Positions 21,718 to 34,509 of a stretch of DNA of 64,000 bases are shown here, in pieces. How positions within the stretch are numbered: position 1 is the stretch's first letter; every line of letters starts with the position of its first letter. The notes beneath the pieces were generated by a model. The model was not told where the DNA came from, ran no database searches, and saw only the letters and a list, made by a program, of their open reading frames with translations. This DNA is from Mycoplasma sp. ATU-Cv-703 (GTDB taxonomy: Bacteria > Bacillota_I > Bacilli_A > Mycoplasmatales > Metamycoplasmataceae), in NCBI GenBank assembly GCA_004011965.1, contig RYZV01000001.1:142607-206606 (forward strand), read 5' to 3'. A program made the translations under genes and the position numbers.

Positions 21718-22716
21718 CTAGTCCAACTTTTTCAGACCGGGACTTTTTTGGTAGCCGCGTCCAACTTTAGCGATCAGTTTACTATTGTGCTTAACCGCAT
21801 CAGCCGAAAAAAGAACTTCTACTTTCATCAAAGCTGCGCCAACTCCGTAAACATCAACCGGGGTTTTTTGTTTTTCAAACTCAGCAATGCGCTCAGCCGA
21901 AAAACCAGATGAAACGATGATTTTTACTTTTTGAGCACCAACGCGGTCTAACTCGCGGCGCAAGTCTTTAATCAAAAGCGGCGTGACACCGCGCTGGGCA
22001 GTGTCTTTAAAATGCGCGTCCACTAAATTGCGCGCGGTGTCAACGCGAACCCCAAAAAGCTCTTTGCCAAAACGCTGCCAAACTTTGAGCGACTCGTTAA
22101 TGACGTCGTTATGAAAGTCAACCAAGGCTACCAAAGGCTGGTCAGGAAAAACGAGTTTAAATGCTTCCAAGGCCTTGATTGAATCACCGCCAAACATTTG
22201 AATTAAAGCGTGGGGGACTGTGCCGACAACTTGAGCACCATGACCTAGCGCTTGCGCGCGGGTGACTTGCTTTCTAATGCCGCCCAAATAGATGCTGGCG
22301 CCATCATAAGGTTGGTTTAAGTAAAGATCGGCTCGGTCACCCATGAAAATTAACTCTTTGCCTTGGGCTGCCTTGACGCAGCGGCGCGCGTTAGTCGCAA
22401 GAGAAGAGCAGCGCGATAAAATCCCGTCAATCACGCCCTCATAATGCCCAAACTCGTGGTAAGGTCCCACAAGCTCTAAAACCACTTGGCGCGCTTTGAG
22501 CAGTTTGCCGTCGGGTAAGTAGCGAATTTGGTAGCGGTGTGTAGCGGTGTTTTTTTTCAAAAACTCTAATACTTGACTCATGCCTGCTAAGACAACGTTA
22601 TCGTCCCACTGAAAAAATTGCAAAGTAGTTGAGCTTTTGGGTAAAAACCGCCGGGCGATCGCTTGAGTGTTGAGCAAATATTTAGCAACGTAATCGGTCG
22701 GTTTAAGTCGAGTCAT
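21718..22716 (-). CDS. pncB: Nicotinate phosphoribosyltransferase
   Basis: Joins nicotinate and PRPP to nicotinate mononucleotide in NAD salvage. Family features: QFFQWDDNVVLAGM near the start, GPYHEFGHYEGVIDGILSR, IFMGDRADLYLNQPYDG, and the phosphate-binding IIVSSGFSAERI. 332 residues, single frame. It starts 2 nt after the stop of the upstream Cof phosphatase gene, so they form one transcript. Confidence 0.9.
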   Translation of the reverse strand: MTRLKPTDYVAKYLLNTQAIARRFLPKSSTTLQFFQWDDNVVLAGMSQVLEFLKKNTATHRYQIRYLPDGKLLKARQVVLELVGPYHEFGHYEGVIDGILSRCSSLATNARRCVKAAQGKELIFMGDRADLYLNQPYDGASIYLGGIRKQVTRAQALGHGAQVVGTVPHALIQMFGGDSIKALEAFKLVFPDQPLVALVDFHNDVINESLKVWQRFGKELFGVRVDTARNLVDAHFKDTAQRGVTPLLIKDLRRELDRVGAQKVKIIVSSGFSAERIAEFEKQKTPVDVYGVGAALMKVEVLFSADAVKHNSKLIAKVGRGYQKSPGLKKLD

Positions 22717-22718
22717 GT

Positions 22719-23540
22719 TTAACTTTCGGGCGGCAATAAATTAACTTTTTGCCGGTCAAAAAAGTCGTCAATTGCGCGGGCTAAACCGTTCTGGTCAACC
22801 GCAGCAGCGTGAAAACGAGCGGCTTTTTTAGTTTTCTGATCCGCGTTAGCTACCGCGTAAGAGTAGACTGGTAGTTCCAGCATTGAAATGTCGTTAGCCG
22901 AATCGCCAATCGTCATGACTTTTTCCAAACTAACTCCGAGGTGTTTAGCTAATCACTTGACGGCAAAACCTTTGGAAATTTGGGGTGGTAAAACCGCGAC
23001 AGTGTGGTCGTCAACTAGAATTCAGTTTAACTTGAGCTCACTAACTACCTCTTGGGCTTTGACTAATTTATCAGCGCGACTGATCAGCAGTAAGTTTAAA
23101 AGTCCGGGACGAGTTGGATCAAAAGGCGAAACTTTTAAATCACCGATCATTTGGAGACGTATTTCGTGCTGAGCATCAAGTCTTTCTGCCAGCTCAGAAC
23201 TCATGAAAAAATCGTGCTCAGTTCAGGCGCAAAAGTAAATTCCTTGGTCAGAAAGATGCTCGTAAACACTTTGGACGACTTGCGGTTCTAACGTCTTAGC
23301 AAAAAGCGGTTTCTCTAGCTGACGGTCGTAAATGTAAGCTCCAGTCGAACTAATTACGTAGCGCAGACTAAGTTCAAGCGCTAGTCCTTTAATCATCTTG
23401 AAGTAACCATTACCAGTCACAACCACAAACTCGGCGCCGTGGGATTGAGCTTGGTGGATTTTGCTTTGGTTCTCGCGACTTAAACTGGCCGGACCTTTGT
23501 CATACATAGTGTGGTCGGCATCGGAAAAAATTAGGTACAT
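22719..23540 (-). CDS. Cof-type HAD phosphatase
   Basis: Cytosolic sugar-phosphate or flavin-phosphate phosphatase of the HAD superfamily, type IIB. Motif I is FSDADHTMYD (nucleophile Asp and acid Asp), motif II VVVTGNG, and motif IV TIGDSANDISML. 273 residues, three UGA Trp codons. ATG 23540 was chosen because it is 6 nt after a TATAAT and begins with the HAD motif. Exact substrate not predictable. Confidence 0.87.
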
Positions 23541-23546
23541 TTTTTG

Positions 23547-23552
23547 ATTATA
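23547..23552 (-). promoter_or_regulatory. -10 box of the Cof gene, predicted leaderless
   Basis: TATAAT, then 6 nt (CAAAAA), then ATG 23540. No ribosome binding site. Confidence 0.6.
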
Positions 23553-23559
23553 ACACTCG

Positions 23560-25449
23560 CTAATTAACTGTCTTTGGAGCGGACCTAAGCACAAAATTAA
23601 TAATTTTGCCCGCTACGTAGACCACCTTGAGAACTTGGACGTCTTTTAAATAGCGACTGACAGCGGGCAAAGACTCAGCCTTTTGACGAACTATTTTAGC
23701 GCTGGTCTGAGGATCATCTATTTCCAAAGTAGCTCGTAATTTGCCATTAACTTGGACGGCTAAGATAGTCGGTTCAGTCACGATTTTGCGCTGGTCAAAA
23801 CTAGGTCAAGTTTGTTCATGGAGCGGTTTTTCTTTTAAATAAGCCAAAATTTCCTCGGCCAAATGGGGTGCAAAGAGCGACAAAACGACCGCAAATCCTT
23901 TCAGTTCATCTAAACTTGCTTTGAGATTAGCGATCAAGGCATTGACAAAAACCATCAGTTTGGAAACTGCTACGTTGAATTTAAGTTGCTCGACCAGTTG
24001 ACCCACTTGTTTGAGCATGAGATGGTATTGGCTAGTAATTTGGGAACTGCCTAGGGCGGTTTTGCGAACTGCGTTTCAAACTCGGTCGAGCCACTTACGC
24101 ATCGCTCTGAGCGAGCGCGTGGACCAAGTTTTAGTTTCCTCAAGAGGACCACTAAACATTTCGTAAAGTCTTAGTGCGTCGGCTCCGTAAGTTAAAACGA
24201 TTTGGTCGGGACTAACCACGTTGCCACGTGACTTAGACATCTTCAGTCCGTCGGGACCCAAAATCATCCCCTGGTTAACCACTTTAAGAAAGGGCTCCTT
24301 AGTCGGGACTAGTTTAAGGTCATAAAGTACTTTGTGTCAAAAACGAGCGTAAAGAAGGTGCAAAACGGCGTGTTCTTGCCCGCCGATGTAAAGGTCAACC
24401 GGCAACCAGTGTTTGAGTGCTTTTTGGGCCTCGGGCGAATCAAGCGCTAAATATCCGCCGGTCCGCTTTTTCAAAATGTAAGCTAGGTAGTACCATGAAG
24501 AGCCAGCTCACTGGGGCATCGTGTTAGTTTCTCGGCGTCACTTTTTTCCTTCTAGTTCAACCCACAGCCAACTCGGATCGGCGTTAGCTAGGGGAGACTC
24601 GCCTTGACCTCCGGATTTAATTTGGTCAAGAACGGGTAAAGTGACGGGCAAATTGGGGTCAAGTTTAATTTCTCCCTGAGGACCGTGCAAAATCGGAAAC
24701 GGCTCACCCCAATAGCGTTGGCGCGAAAAAACTCAGTCGCGTAAATGGAGCGATCCGTCGGGGTTTTTAATTCAGTTGCGTTGTAAGTTGATTAACGAAC
24801 TGGGTCAGTCAACTTGATCCAATTCTTGAAAAAGTTTGTCGGCGTAAGCGGTGATTTTTAACACTCACTGGCGCATTGGTTTTTTCACGACCGGAAAATT
24901 TCCGCGCTCAGAAACCAGTTTTCCATCAGTCGTTTGCAAAACCTCTTCGTTAGCTAAAACAGTGCCTAAATCGGGGCTCCAATTGACCTCTACGTCGCGC
25001 ATTTCGGCTAATCCGCGCCGATAAAGAGCGCTGAAAATCGCCTGCGTTTGAGCGTAAAAATTCGGATCGGTAGTGTCAACTTCTTTGGCGTAGTCGTAAG
25101 AAAAACCGAGCATTTGCAGTTGACGACGAAAATTGGCAATGTTTTGAGGCGTAAAGCGTTGCGGTAATTGTCCCGTTTGAATGGCGAACTGCTCGGCTGG
25201 CAGACCAAAAGCGTCCCAACCAATCGGGTGTAAAACATCGAATCCTTTGAGACGTTTAAAGCGAGCCACGATGTCGCTGGCGGTGTAGCCTTCTAAGTGA
25301 CCAACGTGTAAACCCTTGCCCGAAGGGTAAGGAAACATGTCTAAAACGTAATATTTGCGACGCTTATTAGTTAATTCGGGCGTTGCAAAAACATCGTGAT
25401 CAGACCAGTACTTTTGCCACTTTTTCTCAATCTGCTGGTGGTCGTACAT
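23560..25449 (-). CDS. leuS: Leucyl-tRNA synthetase lacking the CP1 editing domain
   Basis: Charges tRNA-Leu. HIGH-type motif [15 protein letters not shown] near residue 40, KMSKS at about 403-407 in [10 protein letters not shown], and [12 protein letters not shown]. About 629 residues against 800-880 in most bacteria. The gap is exact: after INLQRNW (Trp at residue 226) the sequence continues within 13 residues to [12 protein letters not shown], where other LeuRS carry the CP1 hydrolytic editing domain of nearly 200 residues. I checked that no stop codon interrupts 24283-24864. A natural loss of this domain is known in Mycoplasma mobile. TATAAT lies 10 nt before ATG 25449. Confidence 0.93.
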
Positions 25450-25473
25450 AAGTGTAAAGATTATAAACGAGTT

Positions 25474-27009
25474 TTAAACATCAAGCGGTTCGCTATCAAT
25501 CACGTCGTGACCGCTTTGGAGCGCGTTATCAGCCTCAACGTGAGCAGCGTCAATCACCTGGGCTCAATCAATCGTGTAGTAGTTAATTTCTTGGGCAATT
25601 AGTTTGAAAATATCGGATGTAAAAAACACGATGTAAGCAAGTCAAAAACGACCCTCTAAAGCGGGTCAAGCGTCTTTAAGTGGACCCATTACAATCCAAG
25701 CTCAACCAATTTGCGCTAAGTTAAAAAGCCAGTCGGTCAAGGAAAAAACGAAAGTTCGTCCGCCCGACACGCCGTTTCGGTAAGTCGTGGTAAACCAAAT
25801 TCAAACCGGGTAAAAAAGCGCGATGACATAAAGAGTGTTACGCACTTCGATCAGTTGGGCGCCTGTGTCAACGTTTGGGTCACGTGTGTCGACTAAAAAA
25901 GTCATCAGCGGCGCAAAAGAAGCGACAATCACAACTAAAACTGACAAAGCAACCGACATGCTAGTGTTAAAACCTTTAAGCTGGTTAGAGTGAATTTTGG
26001 CCGATTCAATCCGACCATTACCAAGCTCTGACCCGACAAAGTTAGCCGCCATCACGCCTACGCCAGCAAAAGCTGTCGTAAACACATTCATAATCGCATT
26101 GCTCAGTCCGAGCACAGCCGTGGCGCCAATCCCTTGCCCGAGCGATCCCTGGGGATAACCCATGTCGTAAAAATAACTGCGAAACGTAACAAGCGCCACC
26201 ATCGTGGTGTAAGCAAAGAAAAGAGCGAAGCGAGCGAAAAACAATTTGGTCGTGTGCCAGTCAAAACTAAAAACAGTCCAAGGGGCAAACCGGAGTTGGG
26301 AGTTAGTTTTGACTACGAAAGTAAAACCGACGATAATCGCAACCATCCGGGCCGCGACCGAAGCTCAAGCCGCTCCTTTGACGCCCACGTCAAAACCGTA
26401 AATTAAAATTGCGTTGAGAGTGATGTTCATTGAAAGCGTTCCCACGCCTCAGTAAACTGTCACGTGTCCTTTGCCTACTTCGCGGAGCTGAATACCTAAG
26501 TTGCCCGAGATCGAGAAAAGAATTCACTGCAAAGCGGTGATTTGAATGTACTCACGAGCCATCGCTAAGTTTTTCGCGTACTGAACTTCTTCGCTGGCTA
26601 AATGCTCGGGACGCTTTAAGAAAAGCGAGTTAAGCTCGTCGGGAATGATTCAGGCTAAAATCGCAATTACCAAAGTCATGCCAGTCGTTAGCACGTAGCG
26701 AAAACGCGCCATTTGCTTAAAAGCTTGGTAACGACGCGAGTAAAAGAGTTGAGCCGAGACAACTCCGCCCGCAGCGGCCACGCCGATCACAATTCCGTTA
26801 ACTATGTTAGTCCACTGGTTAGCGGCCGAGATGGCTGCTACTGCGTTATACTTTCCGACCATGAAGTTGTCAATAAAACCGTTCAAAGCAAAAAGCATCG
26901 CCCCGAGAATTACCGGGTAGAAAACTAGGAAATAACGTTTCCACTGACGAGCATCGCTCGGAAAAAACTGCCTAAAAATCGCCTTCTTCCTCCGCGCGCT
27001 GAACTTCAA
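25474..27009 (-). CDS. MATE-family efflux transporter
   Basis: Multidrug/sodium antiporter type membrane protein, about 511 residues with twelve predicted helices. Typical MATE segments: FLVFYPVILGAMLFALNGF, NGIVIGVAAAGGVVSAQLF, YGFDVGVKGAAWASVAAR and AGVGVMAANFVGSELGNG. Many UGA Trp codons. The start is uncertain: TTG 27009 overlaps the upstream acidic protein gene by 38 nt, and a GGAGG within that overlap could serve a rare downstream start. A short polar C-terminal tail ends at 25474. Confidence 0.85.
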
Positions 27010-27439
27010 GTTGATCGTTTACTTCCTCGTTAACTTGCTCGCTAACTTCTTGCGAGTAATCTTCGTCATCATCGTTGGGGTATTGCTCGTTGGTGTCATC
27101 GTCGTTATAAAAAAACGAACCGCTCGTTGTTTCAAACTCGATGTCTTCCCAGTCAAAAACATGGTCGTAGTCGACCGTCTCAACATCAATTTCCAACTCG
27201 CCATCCACGACGTTAAAAGTTGTACTAACGCTGACAGGTCCGCCGCCGTACTCGCTGTCAATTCGTCACTGACCGCTGCCTTGAAAATTGTACTCATTGT
27301 CTTGACCAAGAATTTCTCACGACTCCAACTCAAACTTAACTTCAATTGGCACTTCCACCTTCAAAATGGTGTGGCGAAAAGTTTGCAGTGCCTCTTCCAC
27401 AGTTTGAGGCGTTAATTTAGTCGGTCATTTTTGCACCAT
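26972..27439 (-). CDS. Acidic hypothetical protein
   Basis: 155 residues, not recognised. The N-terminal half looks like a beta-rich domain (TILKVEVPIEVKFELES, GQWRIDSEYGGGPVSVS). The C-terminal half is strongly acidic with runs of Asp, Glu and Asn (YNDDDTNEQYPNDDDEDY) and no hydrophobic segment. Three UGA Trp codons. ATG 27439 lies 8 nt after a TAGAAT box (27453-27448). It overlaps the MATE gene start, so the two may be cotranscribed. Confidence 0.65.
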
Positions 27440-27455
27440 AATTCAACATTCTACT

Positions 27456-27493
27456 AAAAAACCGCTTGCTCACGGCGGAGCGGCACGGTTTTC
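27456..27493 (-). terminator. Terminator of the ATP synthase operon
   Basis: Two nested stems, AAAACCG/CGGTTTT outside and GCTC/GAGC inside, followed on the minus strand by six U. It lies 26 nt past the DUF1146 stop codon and separates the atp operon from the acidic protein gene. Confidence 0.75.
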
Positions 27494-27518
27494 TAACTAT
27501 TCTTAGTGCTGAATAACT

Positions 27519-27728
27519 CTACTTCCAAAAGGAAGCAAAAATTTCCACCAAAGTCTTAATTTGGTAACCGATTAAACCGGCTAAGGCGATTGAAAAGACA
27601 ACGTAGACTAGTCAAGCTAGTTCGCGGCGGGAAACTCGGATGATTTTAGCCCACTCAACTTGAGCTAAAACAAAGAAGGAAACGAGCAAGGAGATCAAAT
27701 AAATCGTTAGTTGGACAAACCAGGGCAT
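27519..27728 (-). CDS. DUF1146-type small membrane protein
   Basis: 69 residues with two hydrophobic helices: FVQLTIYLISLLVSFFVLAQ and ELAWLVYVVFSIALAGLIGY. A basic stretch between them contains AKIIRVSRRE. Size, topology and position directly after atpC match the DUF1146 (YwzB) proteins of Firmicutes. Its ATG overlaps the atpC stop codon (TAATG). One UGA Trp codon. Function unknown. Confidence 0.75.
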
Positions 27729-28138
27729 TACTCTCCCCGAGCGACTTTAATCCGGTTTAATGCTCGCTCTAACTTAAATGTATAACGAATTTGCTGGCTA
27801 GTTGAAAGTCTCTCCTCGCGAAGCCTTTTCTCGGCGTCAATTCGGGCCGACTCGGCTCTTTTTAAGTCAATCGCGTCTTTAAACTCGGCGGCCGGAGTAA
27901 CAACTTTAACACCTTGGGCGTCAACTTGCATTAAACCGCCGCCCAGTGCCAAGACTTTGTGGGAGCGACTTTTTTCCTCTCCGATACTAGCTTGAGCAAT
28001 GTCTAGGGCTGCTACGAGCGGGGTGTGACCCGCTTGGATACCGATGTAACCCCGGGTTGTTTTGAGCGTCACAATCGGAACTGGGTCGTCAAAAAAAACG
28101 CCGTAAGGAGTTAAGATTGTCAGATGAATTTGTTTCAT
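27728..28138 (-). CDS. atpC: F1F0 ATP synthase epsilon subunit
   Basis: Central-stalk subunit regulating the F1 motor. N-terminal beta-sandwich begins HLTILTPYGVFFDDP, with IGIQAGHTPLVAALD. The C-terminal helical hairpin includes RAESARIDAEKRLREE. 136 residues, full length. Two nt after the atpD stop codon. Confidence 0.95.
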   Translation of the reverse strand: MKQIHLTILTPYGVFFDDPVPIVTLKTTRGYIGIQAGHTPLVAALDIAQASIGEEKSRSHKVLALGGGLMQVDAQGVKVVTPAAEFKDAIDLKRAESARIDAEKRLREERLSTSQQIRYTFKLERALNRIKVARGE

Positions 28139-28140
28139 CG

Positions 28141-30395
<2,255 letters not shown>

Positions 30396-31966
30396 TAGTC
30401 TTCGAAGTAGGCTCCTCTATTTTTGGCAGCGGATCGTGATCGTCCGCGACGTAGTTTTTAATAGTTTTTAGGAAAGTTTTGACAAAGCGGTAAACTTCCC
30501 AGCGCACCTGCTCATAAAGCTCGGGGCTAAAAGCTTTAGCCTGGCTTAGTTGGTAACGCAGTTTTTTGGCCACTGATTCGCGGCCAAAGTAACGTAAGAG
30601 TTCCTCTTTAAACTGACTCACTTGCTCAACTGGCAAAGGATTGGTTAACTTTTCTTTGACCGCTAAAAGCAAAATCGCCTGGTCAATTTGGTCAATCGGC
30701 GCGTACTGGTGTTGTTTCATAAGCTCGAGCACTTTTTTCCCGTGACTCAAAACCCGCTTAGTACTTTGGTCAAGGTCAGAGCCAAACTGGGCAAAATCAA
30801 CCATTTCGTTATACTGAGCCAACTCGAGTTTAAGCGAACCAGTTACTTGCTTAATCGCCTTGATTTGAGCTGCTGAACCAACGCGCGAAACCGAGTAACC
30901 TACGTCAACAGCTGGGCGTTGACCGAGGTTGAAAAGACTTGTCAGCATAAAAATTTGACCGTCGGTAATCGAAATGACGTTGGTCGGAATGTAAGCGGAA
31001 ATGTCGCCGGCTTGCGTTTCAATGATTGGTAAAGCTGTGATCGAACCGCCGCCGTGCTGCGGATTGATTTTAGCAGCTCGTTCTAAAAGTTGGGAGTGAA
31101 GGTAAAAAACGTCGCCAGGGTAAGCTTCTCGACCAGGAGGGCGACGCAGCAAAAGCGACAAAGTTCGGTAAGCAACCGCGTGTTTAGATAAATCATCGTA
31201 AACTATCAAAACGTCCTTACCTTTTTCGCGCCAAGCTTCGGCAATCGTAACTCCCGTGTAGGGAGCAATGTACTGCAGCGGAGCTTGTTCGCTGGCACTA
31301 GCGTCAACCACAGTCGTGTACTCCAGCGCTTTGTAACGTTTTAACTTACCCACGATTTGAGCAACCGTGGAACTTTTTTGTCCAATCGCCACGTAAACGC
31401 AGTAAACATCTTTGCCGCGCTGGTTAATAATCGTGTCAATCGCCACCGCGGTTTTACCAGTTTGACGGTCGCCAATAATTAATTCGCGTTGACCTTTGCC
31501 AATCGGAATCATGGAATCGATTGCTAAAATGCCCGTTTCAATCGGTTGGTTGACTTCTTCGCGCGTCATTACTCCGGGGGCGATTTGGAAAATTTCCCGG
31601 CGGGCCAATCCTTTGAGAGCTTTTTGCTCGTCAATCGGCTCACCTAGCGCGTTAACTACCCGACCGAGCAGAGCATCGCCCACTCCGACCGAAATCACTT
31701 GTTTAGTCCGTTTAACGACGTCGCCTTCTTTCACGTGACGGGCTGGTCCCATCAACACAACACCAACCGCGTCTTCTTCCAGACTAAGAGCCATCCCGTA
31801 AAGATTTTTGCCAAAACTTAACAGTTCACCGAGCATCACTTTGTCAAGACCAGAGACGGTTGCAATTCCGTCGCCGATTTTAAGTACGTACCCGCTTTCC
31901 TGAGGTGTAATTTGGTGGGTAAATTTTTCAATCTGCGGCCTAAGAATTGCCGCTAAGTCCGATGCT

Positions 31967-32524
31967 CTAGTTGCCATCTTGGAGAATTCCTTTCAAAGTT
32001 AAACGCTCACGGAGCGCTTCTAAACGGGCATTGATCGAATCGTCAATAGCCTGGTCTTCAATCACGACTTTAACTCCGCCAATTAACTCCTGGTCAATTT
32101 TGTTAACTAGTTCAACCGGTTTTTTCATTTGGCGGCTAATTTTGGTGCTAATTCGCGTAATTTGCTGCGGAGTTAATTTTTCACTCGAGTAAAGCACGCC
32201 GCTTTGCACTCCGAGCGCTTGGCTAGCCAATTCGCCAAAGTGAGACAAAATTTTGCTCGCTAAGTAGGCGTTTTTCCGCTCGGCTAAAATGAGCATTAAG
32301 TTGATTAGTCAGCGGTCAAATTTGCGTGTTAGTGCCTTTTCAATGAACTGGGTTTTTTGCCGCGTGCTCAATTGGTAAGAATCAAGCGCCGACGCTAGAG
32401 TTGGGTAAGTGCGAAATACCTCCGCTAACTCCGCGGCCTGCTTTTTTAAAAGAGCAGTTTTGCGCGCTTTTTGAGCGAGCTGGAAAAGCGCCAAGGCATA
32501 ACCAATACTTTGGGTGCTATCCAT
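31967..32524 (-). CDS. atpH: F1F0 ATP synthase delta subunit
   Basis: Peripheral-stalk subunit joining F1 to the b dimer. Begins [20 protein letters not shown] and ends with the typical [20 protein letters not shown]. 185 residues including one UGA Trp at 32309-32311. ATG 32524 shares a base with the atpF stop codon. Confidence 0.93.
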
Positions 32525-33033
32525 TATTTTTTACCAATGAATTCTTCCACTAGTTTACGGTTAGTCGGAGAATCCATTTCCTTGCCGATCACCTTTTTAG
32601 CAGCGTCAATCGCTAAATCAACAACCGCTTTTTGGGCGTCGCTGTAAAACTCTTCGCGAGCCTTTTCAATCGATACTTTAGCTTTTTCCAGCAGAGAGTC
32701 GGCCTGGTCTTTCGCTTCTTCAATTGTCGCAAGTTTTAACCTTTGCGCTTCTTTTTTAGCGTCGCTAATAATAGCGTGGGCCACGTTGCGAGCGTGGAGA
32801 AGTTCTTCGTTGGCCAAAACTTGGCTTTGACGGGACTTTTCCAGTTGCTTTTCAGACTCGTCAATGTTGTCTTGAATGTAGCGACGACGTTTGCTGTACA
32901 TTTGGCGAACAGGGTTGTAAAGCAGTTTGGTCAAAACTAAAAGCAAAATTAACAGCGCCAGTAAAGTTGCGACCACTGTTGGTCAAGTGGGGAACAGTTT
33001 ATCGGCGATGTCAATGTTTACAGCCTGCCACAT
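32524..33033 (-). CDS. atpF: F1F0 ATP synthase b subunit
   Basis: Peripheral stalk. One N-terminal membrane helix (TVVATLLALLILLLVLTKLLY) followed by a long charged coiled coil and the C-terminal FIGKK. 169 residues, starting MWQAVNIDIADKLFPTW at ATG 33033. Many mycoplasma b subunits are lipoproteins with a lipobox Cys; no such Cys is present here. Confidence 0.93.
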
Positions 33034-33039
33034 AATTTC

Positions 33040-33270
33040 CTAACCTCCGAAAGCAAACAGAAGTAAAAACGCGATCAAAAGACCGTAAATCACGGCTGTT
33101 TCAGTCAGCGCAATTCCAACGATCATGGTGGTACGAATTTTACTCTGTGCCTCAGGATTACGTCCGACTGCTTCGCAAGCTTTACCAGCGGCGTAGCCTT
33201 GCGAAATTCCGACCCCGATTCCCGGCAAAAGCGCGAGAGCGGCTCCGATCGCAATTAGTCCTTTTTCCAT
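33040..33270 (-). CDS. atpE: F1F0 ATP synthase c subunit
   Basis: Proton-carrying ring subunit, 76 residues, two membrane helices. The loop is KACEAVGRNPEAQSK and the ion-binding Glu lies in the second helix (GIALTETAVIYG). RBS AAAGGAA precedes ATG 33270. Confidence 0.97.
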   Translation of the reverse strand: MEKGLIAIGAALALLPGIGVGISQGYAAGKACEAVGRNPEAQSKIRTTMIVGIALTETAVIYGLLIAFLLLFAFGG

Positions 33271-33300
33271 AGTGAATTCCTTTCCTTTAAGTGAATTAGT

Positions 33301-33984
33301 TTATTCGGTTTCTAATGACCAGTATAGCATCGTTAAAAGTGTGAAAACATAAGCTTGGACAATTCCACTGAAAATGTCAAAGTAGGCGTGAAAAACGGGC
33401 GCAATTAAAGCACCAAGTAAATTGATCTCGCCAACCACGGGAATCATTTGTCAAATTCACCCCGTCATGTAGTAGAGCAGATAAAGAATGATTGATCCGC
33501 CAATGATGTTACCAAACAGACGAAAAGAGAGCGAAATTAGCGGAGCAAACTGTCCGATTAACTCAAGCGGGTTGGATAAAAAACGAAGTCAGAACCGTCA
33601 ACGTTTGTAAACGATTCCGACTACGTAAACGCCCATCCAAGAAACTAACGCCAAAGTCAAAGTCACGCTGTAAGAAGTTGAGACAGCCGGCACTCCGACT
33701 AGCGAAATCAAGTTGCCAAAAACTAAAAAGGTGAGCAAAGTGAAAATGTAGGGCGCTGGACGCTCAAGTTTATTTCCAGCTACATCACGGTAAAGGTTGT
33801 CCACGCCCATAACATAGTGCTCGGCAACTTGGGCTACACCAACGGGCGCACGGTTAACGGGTTGTTTACTAACCTTGAGATAAACAACGATTGACAAAAC
33901 GATTAAAATCAACACCACCAAAATCATTGAGAAAATGTGGGGCTGTAGTTTAACCGATAAAAAGGCTTCTTTAAGTTGTTGCAC
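33301..33984 (-). CDS. atpB: F1F0 ATP synthase a subunit
   Basis: Proton-channel subunit. The conserved fourth helix region reads FAPLISLSFRLFGNIIGGS with the essential Arg, and the last helix includes GIVQAYVFTLLTMLYWS. 227 residues, six UGA or TGG Trp in the second half. The start is GTG 33984, overlapping the end of atpI, with GGAG 10 nt upstream. Confidence 0.93.
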
Positions 33985-34414
33985 TAGTTATTTTCTCCGG
34001 CTGAGATTTTCGGCAAAGAAAACCGACCCACGTGTAGTTAGTGAGAACATAACCTCCAACCCCAGCAAAAACATTAACCGGTTTTGTAAAGCTAAGTCAA
34101 CTACTTTCTGACCACGCGAGTCCGTTGGAAAATTTATTAACGGCGATGGCAACAATCAAAACTAACGCCATCACCAGAAGCAAGGTTCACGATCTAAGCA
34201 AACCAAGCGCGAAACCTTTGGAACTATTTTCAAGCAACCAGCGGGAGTAAGCACTGTTCATCCAGGCGTTGGCACCGCTAATTAGCGAACCAAAAATTCA
34301 CCCGACAATTAGACTGTAATCCCAAATGCTGCTAAGACTTAAAGCTAGTGTTGTCAAAATTCAACTAACCACTAGCGTTTGTCCGATCCAACTGAGTTTC
34401 TTTTTGTTATGCAA
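33971..34414 (-). CDS. AtpI-like four-helix membrane protein of the ATP synthase operon
   Basis: 147 residues, four predicted membrane helices (for example LVVSWILTTLALSLSS and LLLVMALVLIVAIAVN), in the position of AtpI, the assembly factor for c rings. Sequence similarity to known AtpI is not obvious to me, so the call rests on topology and position. UGA Trp codons hide it in standard code. Start TTG 34414 is preceded by AGGTG. The transcript probably starts near a TAAAAT at 34474-34469. Confidence 0.7.
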
Positions 34415-34468
34415 TTCGCACCTAACGACGAGTAGCTTGACTAGTGATTAGTCGCGTACTCACTAACT

Positions 34469-34474
34469 ATTTTA
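34469..34474 (-). promoter_or_regulatory. -10 box of the ATP synthase operon
   Basis: TAAAAT on the minus strand upstream of atpI. It is 5 nt before a GTG that opens a 13-codon frame, then 50 nt to the atpI start. Weak but the only candidate between guaD and atpI. Confidence 0.4.
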
Positions 34475-34509
34475 CTACATAAATAGTGCGGTGCCCAGGG
34501 CATAACCGG

